Shown here piece after piece: positions 1 through 5,634 of a stretch of 7,245 nt of DNA. The stretch lies in NCBI GenBank assembly GCA_902773215.1, contig CACYDQ010000104.1, positions 1 to 7,245 on the forward strand. The letters run 5' to 3'. Position 1 is the stretch's first letter. Each line of letters opens with the position of its first letter. This DNA is from an uncultured Spirochaetaceae bacterium (lineage in GTDB: Bacteria; Spirochaetota; Spirochaetia; Treponematales; Treponemataceae). The position numbers and the translations under genes are program-made. The notes below the pieces were generated by a model, which was not told the origin of the DNA, ran no database searches, and was given only the letters and a program-made list of their open reading frames with translations.

Positions 1-1397
1 AGTTCCGCATGGTGAAGTTCGCCCGCATTCCTTCCTACAACGAAATCTTCAGCGGAGACCCCGTGTGGGCAACCCTCGAAGTGGCTGGTATCGGACAGGA
101 CGGCCGTCACATGGTGACCAAGAACTGCTTCCGCTTCCTCCACACTCTTGAGAACATGGGTCCCTCACCGGAGCCCAACATCACCGTCCTCTACTCCAAG
201 AGGCTGCCCAAGACCTTCCGCAAGTATGCCGCGAAGATTTCCGTGGACACCTCTTCCATCCAGTACGAGAACGACGACATCATGCGCCCTGTCTGGGGTG
301 ACGACTACTCCATCTGCTGCTGCGTTTCCGCGACGCAGACCGGAAAGGAACTCCAGTTCTTCGGAGCACGCGCCAACCTCGCCAAGGCCCTCCTCTACGC
401 GATCAACGGCGGAAAGGACGAGGAAGCCGGACTTACCCCCGGCGTGCAGGTCGGACCGGAGCTTGCCCCGATTACTTCCGAGTACCTGGACTACAACGAG
501 GTCATGCACAAGTACGATGTCATGCTGGACTGGCTCGCCGGTCTGTACGTGAACACGCTCAACGCGATCCACTACATGCACGACAAGTACTACTACGAGG
601 CAGCCGAGCTTGCCCTGATCGACACGAACGTGCGCCGCACCTTCGCGACGGGTATTGCAGGATTCAGCCACGTGGTTGACTCCCTGTCCGCCATCAAGTA
701 CGCCAAGGTCAAGGTCCTGCGCCGCGACATCCAGATTCACGACAAGAAGGACAAGACCAAGGTCATCGGAACCGCTCCGAACATGGCCTACGACTTCCAG
801 ATTGAGGGCGACTTCCCGCGCTACGGTCAGGATGACGACCGCGCTGACGAGATCGCAAAGTGGCTGCTCAAGACCTTCATCGGCAAGATCAAGAAGCACC
901 ACACTTACCGCAACGCGGAGCCGACGACATCTATCCTGACGATCACTTCAAACGTGGTCTACGGAAAGGCGACCGGTGCCCTGCCGAACGGACGCAAGGC
1001 CCACGAGCCCTTCTCACCGGGAGCCAACCCCTCATACGGTGCGGAGACCAAGGGCCTCGTGAAGTCCCTCAATTCCGTCGCCAAGGTTCCCTACGAGTAC
1101 TCGCTCGACGGAATCTCCAACACGCAGACGATCAACCCCGGCGCTCTCGGCCACAATGAGGACGAGCAGACCGAGAACCTGGTCAACGTCATGGACGGCT
1201 ACTTCGAGCGCGGTGCCCACCACCTGAACGTCAACGTCTTCGGCGTTGAGAAGCTCAAGGACTGCCAGGCACACCCCGAGAAGCCCGAGTATGCGAACTT
1301 CACGGTCCGCGTTTCCGGCTACGCCGTGCGCTTCATCAACCTGACCAAGGAGCAGCAGGACGACGTTATCGCCCGCACCTGCCATGCAGCCCTGTAG
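1..1397 (+). CDS. pflB: Pyruvate formate-lyase (formate C-acetyltransferase), C-terminal ~60%, 5' end outside window
   Basis: Glycyl-radical enzyme that converts pyruvate and CoA to acetyl-CoA and formate in the anaerobic cytoplasm. The reading frame is open from base 3 (Phe-Arg before the Met at 9), so that Met is internal and the gene is truncated by the window. About 464 codons are visible, against roughly 760 for the family. Residues below count from the Met at 9. The GPSPEPN motif is at about 51-57. The catalytic cysteines lie in SICCCVS (C103-C105, bases 315-323), where the last two align with the Cys418-Cys419 pair of E. coli [23 protein letters not shown] and [14 protein letters not shown] follow. 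The glycyl-radical site RVSGYAVRF has Gly437 (bases 1317-1319), 25 residues from the C-terminus as expected. Compared with E. coli there is a lysine/aspartate-rich insertion near 240-255 and a short deletion before HLNVNV. A strong terminator follows. Codon use is biased and I saw no ATA codon, which suits an abundant fermentation enzyme. The activating enzyme pflA is not seen here. Confidence 0.97.
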   Translation, partial: FRMVKFARIPSYNEIFSGDPVWATLEVAGIGQDGRHMVTKNCFRFLHTLENMGPSPEPNITVLYSKRLPKTFRKYAAKISVDTSSIQYENDDIMRPVWGDDYSICCCVSATQTGKELQFFGARANLAKALLYAINGGKDEEAGLTPGVQVGPELAPITSEYLDYNEVMHKYDVMLDWLAGLYVNTLNAIHYMHDKYYYEAAELALIDTNVRRTFATGIAGFSHVVDSLSAIKYAKVKVLRRDIQIHDKKDKTKVIGTAPNMAYDFQIEGDFPRYGQDDDRADEIAKWLLKTFIGKIKKHHTYRNAEPTTSILTITSNVVYGKATGALPNGRKAHEPFSPGANPSYGAETKGLVKSLNSVAKVPYEYSLDGISNTQTINPGALGHNEDEQTENLVNVMDGYFERGAHHLNVNVFGVEKLKDCQAHPEKPEYANFTVRVSGYAVRFINLTKEQQDDVIARTCHAAL

Positions 1398-1413
1398 GTT
1401 GAGCTAGAATAGC

Positions 1414-1451
1414 AAAGCCCCTGCTGGAGGAATCCGGCAGGGGCTTTTTTT
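1414..1451 (+). terminator. Rho-independent terminator of pflB, possibly shared with the minus-strand genes
   Basis: The inverted repeat 1414-1428 / 1433-1447 forms a GC-rich stem of about 15 bp (core AGCCCCTGC / GCAGGGGCT, one G-T wobble) capped by a GGAA tetraloop. A run of seven T follows at 1445-1451, starting in the last base pairs of the stem. It lies 17 nt after the pflB stop. Read on the minus strand the hairpin is followed only by TTTGCT, so it may also terminate the convergent transporter operon, but less efficiently. Confidence 0.93.
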
Positions 1452-1471
1452 GTTGCCTTGTGGTGGGGCAG

Positions 1472-1810
1472 TCAGCCTGCGACGATCATCACGCCCGCAA
1501 GTATTACCGCGCTGCCCAGGATCTTCCGCCGGGTCAGCCGCTCACCAAAGAAGATTCGTCCGGTCAGTATCGCCAGGATGAAGGTAAGCGACTCGGTCAG
1601 GGCGGATGCGACGGCCAGCTTGACGTGGCTGAGCACGTATAGGTTGATGATCGTGCCGGTCAGGAAAAGAGCGTAGCCTGACAGGACGACCGGGTTCAGG
1701 TACTCGAAGAGCAGGGACCTGTGCTCGCTTTTCGCCGACTTTTTCATCAGCAGCTGGGCCGCCGTTGACAAGATGACGACGAGGACGATGACAAGATAAT
1801 ACTTAAGCAT
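1472..1810 (-). CDS. Small four-helix EamA/SMR-type transporter subunit (second gene of a pair)
   Basis: A 112-residue inner-membrane protein with four predicted helices at about 3-22, 40-60, 64-84 and 96-111. The start is the ATG at 1810, preceded by GGGGGAAAAGAG and overlapping the upstream partner gene by 8 nt. It starts MLKYY and so aligns with the partner's MLKFT; the frame is open further upstream but those codons lie inside the partner gene. The QLLMKKSA segment after helix 1 and the FGERLT...G...ILAGV ending resemble half-size EamA/DMT proteins such as ArnF. Classical SMR exporters (EmrE) carry an essential Glu in helix 1; there is none here, which argues against a standard quaternary-ammonium or guanidinium exporter. 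Loops 1 and 3 are strongly basic (K23, K24, K27, R31; R85, R91, R94, R95, K96), suggesting that both face the cytoplasm and both termini face out. Substrate unknown. A lipid-linked sugar flippase subunit is one possibility. Confidence 0.85.
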   Translation of the reverse strand: MLKYYLVIVLVVILSTAAQLLMKKSAKSEHRSLLFEYLNPVVLSGYALFLTGTIINLYVLSHVKLAVASALTESLTFILAILTGRIFFGERLTRRKILGSAVILAGVMIVAG

Positions 1811-2141
1811 TGCTCTTTTCCCCCGACACGATGATGATTCCGGCAACGATGACGATGACGCCGATGAAAAAGCGCAGGGACACGGTCTCGGCAAAGATGA
1901 TGAAGCCGAAGAGCGTGCTCCACAAGAGGCAGATCGGCTTGCTCGCCATCGCGACCGAGAGGGGAAATCGCTTCAGATCCTGCTGCCACAGGAACGAATA
2001 GCAGCCAAAGAGCATGATTCCCGTGAAAAAAAGCAGGAAAGAGCCTGCATTTATGCCCCCGAGCAGGGCGGCCTTCTTCATGAAAATAGATGCAATGGAA
2101 TAAACAAGGAAGGTCAGATGCAGCAAGGTGAATTTCAGCAT
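1803..2141 (-). CDS. Small four-helix EamA/SMR-type transporter subunit (first gene of a pair)
   Basis: A 112-residue protein, exactly the length of its partner, with four predicted helices at about 4-21, 30-51, 60-83 and 91-107. I chose the ATG at 2141 because MLKFTLLHL matches the partner's MLKYYLVIV and gives a family-typical first helix. The frame is open back to an ATG at 2216, but that adds a 25-residue extension and places the start inside a strong hairpin; it remains an alternative. The LWQQDLKRFPLSVA segment recalls the ArnE family (a WQ...L...PLSVA-type motif before helix 3), and FAETVSL...GVIVIVAGI is an EamA-like ending. Helix 1 lacks the SMR glutamate. The stop TAA overlaps the next gene, so the two are probably translationally coupled and form a heterodimer. 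No clear Shine-Dalgarno precedes the ATG, and a promoter -10 box lies only 6 nt upstream. Function is inferred from fold and pairing; the substrate is unknown. Confidence 0.82.
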   Translation of the reverse strand: MLKFTLLHLTFLVYSIASIFMKKAALLGGINAGSFLLFFTGIMLFGCYSFLWQQDLKRFPLSVAMASKPICLLWSTLFGFIIFAETVSLRFFIGVIVIVAGIIIVSGEKSNA

Positions 2142-2147
2142 TGAAAG

Positions 2148-2177
2148 AGTATAGCAGACGGGCAGGGGGAGTATCAA
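2148..2177 (-). promoter_or_regulatory. Candidate promoter immediately upstream of the transporter pair
   Basis: On the minus strand TTGATA (2177-2172) and TATACT (2153-2148) are separated by 18 nt. The -10 box ends 6 nt before the ATG at 2141, so a transcript from here would start at or very near the start codon and be leaderless or nearly so. That fits the missing Shine-Dalgarno but is unusual, so this box may be secondary to the stronger promoter at 2301-2273. Confidence 0.45.
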
Positions 2178-2181
2178 GGGC

Positions 2182-2266
2182 AAAAGAAATGACCCTGGGG
2201 TGAACCCCAAGGTCATTTCGCCCTTTCGGGCAAATCGGAGAGAGTTTATCAGCTTATTTACAAGCT
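2182..2266 (-). ncRNA. Putative small RNA or structured leader upstream of the transporter genes
   Basis: Inferred transcript of about 80-85 nt from the consensus promoter at 2301-2273, starting near 2266-2265 and ending at the hairpin 2219-2186. Its visible structure is a stem AGCTT/AAGCT (part of the 2269-2248 dyad), then a perfect GCCC-GAAA-GGGC hairpin with a GNRA tetraloop (2231-2220), directly abutting the terminator-like hairpin. GGGC at 2223-2220 could alternatively pair with a second GCCC at 2181-2178. It may be an independent small RNA or the 5' leader of the transporter operon. I do not recognise it as a known riboswitch. Confidence 0.35.
2186..2219 (-). terminator. Long hairpin, probable minus-strand terminator or attenuator
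   Basis: GAAATGACC pairs with GGTCATTTC and TGGGGT with ACCCCA. Together they form a 15-bp stem with one mismatch (2195/2210) and a very small loop. On the minus strand the stem runs into a T-rich tract (TTTCTTTTG), typical of an intrinsic terminator; on the plus strand no T-run follows. It sits between the consensus minus-strand promoter and the transporter genes, so it could end a small RNA or act as an attenuator. The in-frame ATG at 2216 lies within its 5' arm. Confidence 0.6.
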
Positions 2267-2269
2267 GAT
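2248..2269. promoter_or_regulatory. Dyad overlapping the minus-strand transcription start, possible operator
   Basis: Perfect inverted repeat ATCAGCTT - 6 nt - AAGCTGAT. It lies just downstream of the minus-strand TATAAT box and covers the predicted start site, the usual place for a repressor-binding dyad. Part of it would also be transcribed and could form an RNA stem. No regulator gene is present in the window. Confidence 0.4.
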
Positions 2270-2272
2270 TAC

Positions 2273-2301
2273 ATTATAGGTGTTTTTCCCTAGGTTGTCA
2301 A
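2273..2301 (-). promoter_or_regulatory. Consensus sigma-70-type promoter, minus strand
   Basis: TTGACA (2301-2296) and TATAAT (2278-2273), both exact consensus hexamers, are separated by 17 nt. Two A-tracts further upstream (within 2314-2336 on the minus strand, each following CTGA) resemble an UP element. It drives towards the transporter genes and diverges from the trpE promoter 43 bp away. Expected to be strong unless repressed. Confidence 0.75.
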
Positions 2302-2343
2302 GGAACTCTCTCCTGGTTTTTCAGTTCTTTTTATCAGATACTC

Positions 2344-2372
2344 TTGACAGTAGCACGACTATATCGTATACT
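2344..2372 (+). promoter_or_regulatory. Promoter of the trp operon
   Basis: TTGACA (2344-2349), a 17-nt spacer and TATACT (2367-2372). Transcription should start near 2379-2380, leaving a leader of only about 15 nt before the trpE ATG at 2395. There is no room for a leader peptide, attenuator or T-box, so initiation control is likely. CAGTA/TACTG motifs occur at 2348-2352, 2369-2373, 2376-2380 and 2412-2416 around it and are candidate operator elements. Confidence 0.75.
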
Positions 2373-2381
2373 GGTTACTGT

Positions 2382-2387
2382 AGGAAG
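2382..2387 (+). promoter_or_regulatory. Ribosome binding site deciding the trpE start
   Basis: AGGAAG lies 7 nt before the ATG at 2395. It supports that start over the upstream in-frame TTG at 2344, which is the first part of the -35 box. Confidence 0.8.
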
Positions 2388-2394
2388 TAGCAAA

Positions 2395-3864
2395 ATGATA
2401 AAGAGAACTGACAGTATATATCTGAGTTTGCCGAGCGACAGGTACACGCCCTTCTCGCTCGCACGTAAGATCGGGGCCAAGGCCATCCTGGAGAGCGCGA
2501 GGTTCAACCTGGGCAAGGAGCGCTACTCAATCCTTATGGCGGAGGAGGCTTTCCACATCCTCCAGGACGACGACGGAATCGCATTCATCATCGATGGCCG
2601 CCGGGTTCCGTTCACGGTGGAGACTGTTCAGTCCGGGGGGCAGGCGGAGACAATCGCTCCGGGGAGCAGGATTCTCCACAAGCCTGACATTTTGGACGCA
2701 TTGCTCTACGTCGCCGGCGAGAACGAGCTGCCGGTAAAGGGAATCCCCGTCCCGGCGAGCGGAGTCGGCTACCTGAGCTACGAGTTCTGCGCGAGGTGCG
2801 ACACAATAAACCTGGCAGCGCAGACCGATGAGCTCAAAATCCCGGAGAGCGACTTTATCGTGGGCCATCTCTACATCGTCTTTGATCACTTCACCGAGAC
2901 GATGCACATCTTTGCGTTCAACTACACCGAGCACCAGATTGACCTTAAGAAGGCCGTTGACAATCTTAAGACCAGGCTGGGCGATTTGGACTTCAGCTAC
3001 CTGGCTCCGCCCGAGGAGGCCAAGCCATGCAGGACGCTGACAGACCTCGCCTTGTCCGAGAAGGAATACAAGCACAAGGTCGTTGAGCTCAAGAAGCGGA
3101 TAGTCGCGGGCGACATCTTCCAGGCCGTCCCGAGCCGCCGCCTGCAGCTTGAGTGCGAGTCATCGGCGATGGAGATATACAGGCGGCTCCGCTCTCTCAA
3201 TCCTTCCCCCTACCTGCTCTACCTGGACTTCGGCGACAGGCAGCTGATCGGTTCCTCGCCGGAAAGCCTTGTCCGCGTGCGGGAGGGAATCGCTTCCATA
3301 CGCCCCATCGCCGGAACAAGGCGGAGGGGAAAGGACGCGCTCGAAGATGACGCGCTGAAGGCTGAGCTGCTCGCCGACCACAAGGAGAGGCAGGAGCACC
3401 TGATGCTCGTTGACCTGGCCCGCAATGACCTGGGCAGGGTCTGCGAGAGCGGCAGCGTGGAGGTGACCCGCTTCATGGACTGCGAGTTCTTCAGCCACGT
3501 CATGCACCTGGTCAGCGACGTGCAGGGCAAGGTCAAGGCAGGAATGAAGCAGATTCAGGTGCTTCGCTCTGCCTTCCCCGCCGGAACAGTTTCCGGTTCC
3601 CCCAAGATAAGCGCGATTGAGATTCTGAGCGGCCTGGAGCATATAAAGAGAAGGTTCTATGCGGGTGCGATTGGCTACCTTCAGACATCCGGCGACCTGG
3701 ACTTCTGCATCGGAATCCGCTGTGCCCTCAAGCAGGACAGCACCTGGACCCTGCAGGCGGGAGGCGGCATTGTCTACGACTCGAACCCCGACCGTGAGTG
3801 GGAGGAGACAAACGAGAAGCTCGGCGCGCTCAGGTCCGTCCTGGAAGGAAAACGGCATTTCTAA
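2395..3864 (+). CDS. trpE: Anthranilate synthase component I
   Basis: 489 residues. TrpE uses chorismate and ammonia delivered by the TrpG glutaminase to make anthranilate and pyruvate, the first committed step of tryptophan synthesis in the cytoplasm. The N-terminal domain contains ILESAR (S34), equivalent to the LLES tryptophan-binding motif, so feedback inhibition is probably retained. The chorismate-binding domain (about 220-485) carries, in order, GDIFQAVPSRR (239-249), GSSPESL, RPIAGTRRRG (from 303), HLMLVDLARNDLGRV, SHVMHLVS with H371 aligned to the catalytic histidine of enteric TrpE, GTVSGSPK (397-404), YAGAIGYL and QAGGGIVYDSNPDREWEET with the metal-binding glutamate. The MHL histidine and the fused TrpG-TrpD partner downstream favour TrpE over PabB. 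The ATG at 2395 has a good Shine-Dalgarno. It is the first gene of the operon, with a consensus promoter directly upstream and a 168-nt structured gap downstream. Confidence 0.97.
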   Translation: MIKRTDSIYLSLPSDRYTPFSLARKIGAKAILESARFNLGKERYSILMAEEAFHILQDDDGIAFIIDGRRVPFTVETVQSGGQAETIAPGSRILHKPDILDALLYVAGENELPVKGIPVPASGVGYLSYEFCARCDTINLAAQTDELKIPESDFIVGHLYIVFDHFTETMHIFAFNYTEHQIDLKKAVDNLKTRLGDLDFSYLAPPEEAKPCRTLTDLALSEKEYKHKVVELKKRIVAGDIFQAVPSRRLQLECESSAMEIYRRLRSLNPSPYLLYLDFGDRQLIGSSPESLVRVREGIASIRPIAGTRRRGKDALEDDALKAELLADHKERQEHLMLVDLARNDLGRVCESGSVEVTRFMDCEFFSHVMHLVSDVQGKVKAGMKQIQVLRSAFPAGTVSGSPKISAIEILSGLEHIKRRFYAGAIGYLQTSGDLDFCIGIRCALKQDSTWTLQAGGGIVYDSNPDREWEETNEKLGALRSVLEGKRHF

Positions 3865-3889
3865 AAATCGCGCGCCGCGCAATTTTTAG
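3861..3889 (+). terminator. Hairpin at the trpE stop, possible partial terminator or attenuator
   Basis: CTAAAAAT / ATTTTTAG arms enclose a GCGC / GCGC core with a 3-nt loop and one mismatch. The TAA stop of trpE is inside the 5' arm. Read as a terminator, the short GC core is followed by AATTTTT. It could reduce read-through into trpGD or protect the trpE mRNA end. Confidence 0.5.
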
Positions 3890-3908
3890 AGAGTGCCAAC
3901 GAGTCGGA

Positions 3909-3938
3909 ACCTTGCTTGCAAGGTCAGTCGCATATAAT
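3909..3938 (+). promoter_or_regulatory. Possible internal promoter with a palindrome at the -35 position
   Basis: TATAAT at 3933-3938 is an exact -10 hexamer, about 95 nt before trpGD. No good -35 is seen; the expected place is occupied by the perfect palindrome ACCTTGCTTGCAAGGT (3909-3924). That palindrome could be a protein-binding site or an RNA hairpin with a 6-bp stem. The arms GTCGC and GCGAC flank the -10 box. Supported only by this one hexamer, so tentative. Confidence 0.3.
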
Positions 3939-3970
3939 AGCGCGACTTACGACATCGCATCTTCAGAGTT

Positions 3971-3998
3971 ACCTCGAAAAACCGACGTTTTTCGAGGT
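3971..3998. repeat. Perfect 12-bp inverted repeat with tetraloop before trpGD
   Basis: ACCTCGAAAAAC pairs perfectly with GTTTTTCGAGGT around CGAC. It ends 34 nt before the trpGD start and has no following T-run, so it is not a typical terminator. It could be an mRNA processing or stability hairpin, a regulatory structure, or a copy of a dispersed REP-like repeat. The flanking GGTTCC (3996-4001) can alternatively pair with GGAACC (3906-3911), which would disrupt this hairpin and the one at 3909-3924. Confidence 0.6.
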
Positions 3999-4032
3999 TC
4001 CAAAACAGATTGGGAAATAAGGAGATTTTGAT

Positions 4033-5634
4033 ATGATACTGGTAATCGACAACTACGACAGCTTCACATACAACGTGGTCCAGGCCCTGCAGAGGCTCTC
4101 AAAGGACGAGGTGCAGGTGGTCCGCTCAAAGGAAGTCACTCTGGAGGACCTTGACTCCATGAAGCCCTCCCGCCTGGTCATAAGCCCCGGACCCGGGACA
4201 CCGGCAGACGCGGGCATAAGCGTGGAGGCGATACGGCACTTTGCGGGAAAAATCCCGATTCTCGGGATATGCCTGGGGCATCAGGCAATCGGAGAGGCAT
4301 TCGGGGCAAAAATCATACAGGCAAAGAGAATCTGCCATGGTGTCGTTGAGGATCTGGACCTTGACGGCAAGGGCCTGTTCAGGACAATCGGGCTCAAGGC
4401 ATCCTTCACCCGCTACCACTCGCTGGCAATAGACGGCAGCACGCTCAGCAAGGACTTTGAGGTCACCGCAAGGTCACGCGACGGGGACATCATGGGAGTC
4501 CGCCACAAGACGATGCTGATTGAGGGCGTGCAGTTCCATCCGGAATCGATAGCGAGCCAGCAGGGGGACGAGATTTTCAAGTCCTTCCTCAACTACCGGC
4601 GCGAAAAATTCCCCGCCACCGCATACCTGAACCAGCTGCTCTTTGAGAAGAAGCACCTGAGCCGGGAGCAGGCGGCCCTCTTCATGGACAACCTGACCGA
4701 CGGCGACATAGACGAGCGCATAACGGCATCCATGCTGACCGCCATGGCAGGGAACGGCATAAGCGCGGACGAGCTCGCAGGATGCGCGGAGGTTCTCCTT
4801 CATAAAAAGACCCCGCTCAACGTGGACTCTGACTCCATCGCGGAGATTGTTGGTACGGGCGGAGACTGCAAGGGCAGCTTCAACATCTCCTCCCTCAGCT
4901 CCGTCATCGTCGCCGCCTGCGGGCAGACCGTCGCCAAGCACGGCAACAGGGCAGTCTCCAGCAAGTCTGGCGCGGCGGACTTCTTTGAGGCGATAGGAAT
5001 CAAGATAGACAACAAACCGGCCGACACGGAGAAGATGATAAGGCAGACAGGCTTCGCCTTCCTGATGGCTCCTGTCTATCATCCCGCCATGCGCTTCGCA
5101 GCCCCGGTCCGCAAGGCACTGGGCATAAAGACCGTCATGAACCTGCTCGGCCCCCTCCTGAATCCTGCGGAGGCAAAATATGCTGTCCTGGGAGTCTACA
5201 GCCCTGACCTGCTTGAGACCTATGCCCATGCGGCCAAGAACCTCGGGGTCAAGAGGGTGATGGTGATTGCGAGCGACGACGGGATGGACGAGATTTCCCC
5301 CTGCGCCCCGACCAAGGTTTTCCAGATAAACAAGGACGGAAAGGAATACCGCTACACGATAAACCCCGCCGACTACGGCATAAGCGATGCAAATGAGGAG
5401 GAGCTTTCCGGAGGAATCGGCGAGGAGAACGCAAAGATTGCGATGGACCTGCTTGACGGCAAGGGACGCAAGACCCTTCGCTATGCGGTCGGCCTGAACT
5501 CCGGCGCGCTGCTCTACCTGACGGGCAAGGCAAAGAGCATAAAGGACGGCTACGAGATGGCCCTCGAGGCCCTTGACAACGGCAAGGCCAAGGCCAAGCT
5601 GGAAGAGATAAAGAAGGTCTCCCATGCTTTCTGA
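4033..5634 (+). CDS. trpGD: Fused anthranilate synthase glutaminase / anthranilate phosphoribosyltransferase
   Basis: A 533-residue bifunctional enzyme. Residues 1-190 are a class I glutamine amidotransferase (TrpG) with DNYDSFTYN, SPGPGTP (51-57), the nucleophile Cys80 in GICLGHQ, and H169/E171 in FHPES; it supplies ammonia to TrpE. From about 197 the TrpD domain transfers phosphoribosyl from PRPP to anthranilate. It contains VGTGGD (273-278), KHGNRAVSSKSGAAD, PVYHPAMRFAAPVRKALGIKT, MNLLGPLLNPA and the metal-binding DGMDE (D419/E420). All key residues are present. The start ATG has AAGGAG 8 nt upstream. The same domain order and length occur in enteric TrpD (about 531 residues). The 3' end overlaps trpCF by 11 nt, implying translational coupling. 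ATA isoleucine codons are frequent, unlike in pflB. Confidence 0.97.
   Translation: MILVIDNYDSFTYNVVQALQRLSKDEVQVVRSKEVTLEDLDSMKPSRLVISPGPGTPADAGISVEAIRHFAGKIPILGICLGHQAIGEAFGAKIIQAKRICHGVVEDLDLDGKGLFRTIGLKASFTRYHSLAIDGSTLSKDFEVTARSRDGDIMGVRHKTMLIEGVQFHPESIASQQGDEIFKSFLNYRREKFPATAYLNQLLFEKKHLSREQAALFMDNLTDGDIDERITASMLTAMAGNGISADELAGCAEVLLHKKTPLNVDSDSIAEIVGTGGDCKGSFNISSLSSVIVAACGQTVAKHGNRAVSSKSGAADFFEAIGIKIDNKPADTEKMIRQTGFAFLMAPVYHPAMRFAAPVRKALGIKTVMNLLGPLLNPAEAKYAVLGVYSPDLLETYAHAAKNLGVKRVMVIASDDGMDEISPCAPTKVFQINKDGKEYRYTINPADYGISDANEEELSGGIGEENAKIAMDLLDGKGRKTLRYAVGLNSGALLYLTGKAKSIKDGYEMALEALDNGKAKAKLEEIKKVSHAF

Noticed and set aside
2182..2313. Guanidine (ykkC-type) riboswitch ahead of an SMR-like pair
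   Set aside because: The genomic setting suggested it, but I do not find the conserved core sequences of the known guanidine classes, and the transporter lacks the SMR glutamate. CCTAGGG on the minus strand is merely promoter spacer.
2344..2394. Upstream in-frame TTG start giving TrpE 17 extra residues
   Set aside because: The TTG is the first part of the consensus -35 box, the extra codons span the promoter, and the ATG at 2395 has a well-placed AGGAAG.
2373..2394. trp leader peptide, attenuator or T-box before trpE
   Set aside because: Only about 15 nt separate the predicted transcription start from the start codon, and no Trp-codon-rich short frame is visible.
3861..3998. TRAP-type binding array in the trpE-trpGD gap
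   Set aside because: Only a few scattered GAG/TAG triplets occur, without the regular spacing and number of repeats TRAP requires.
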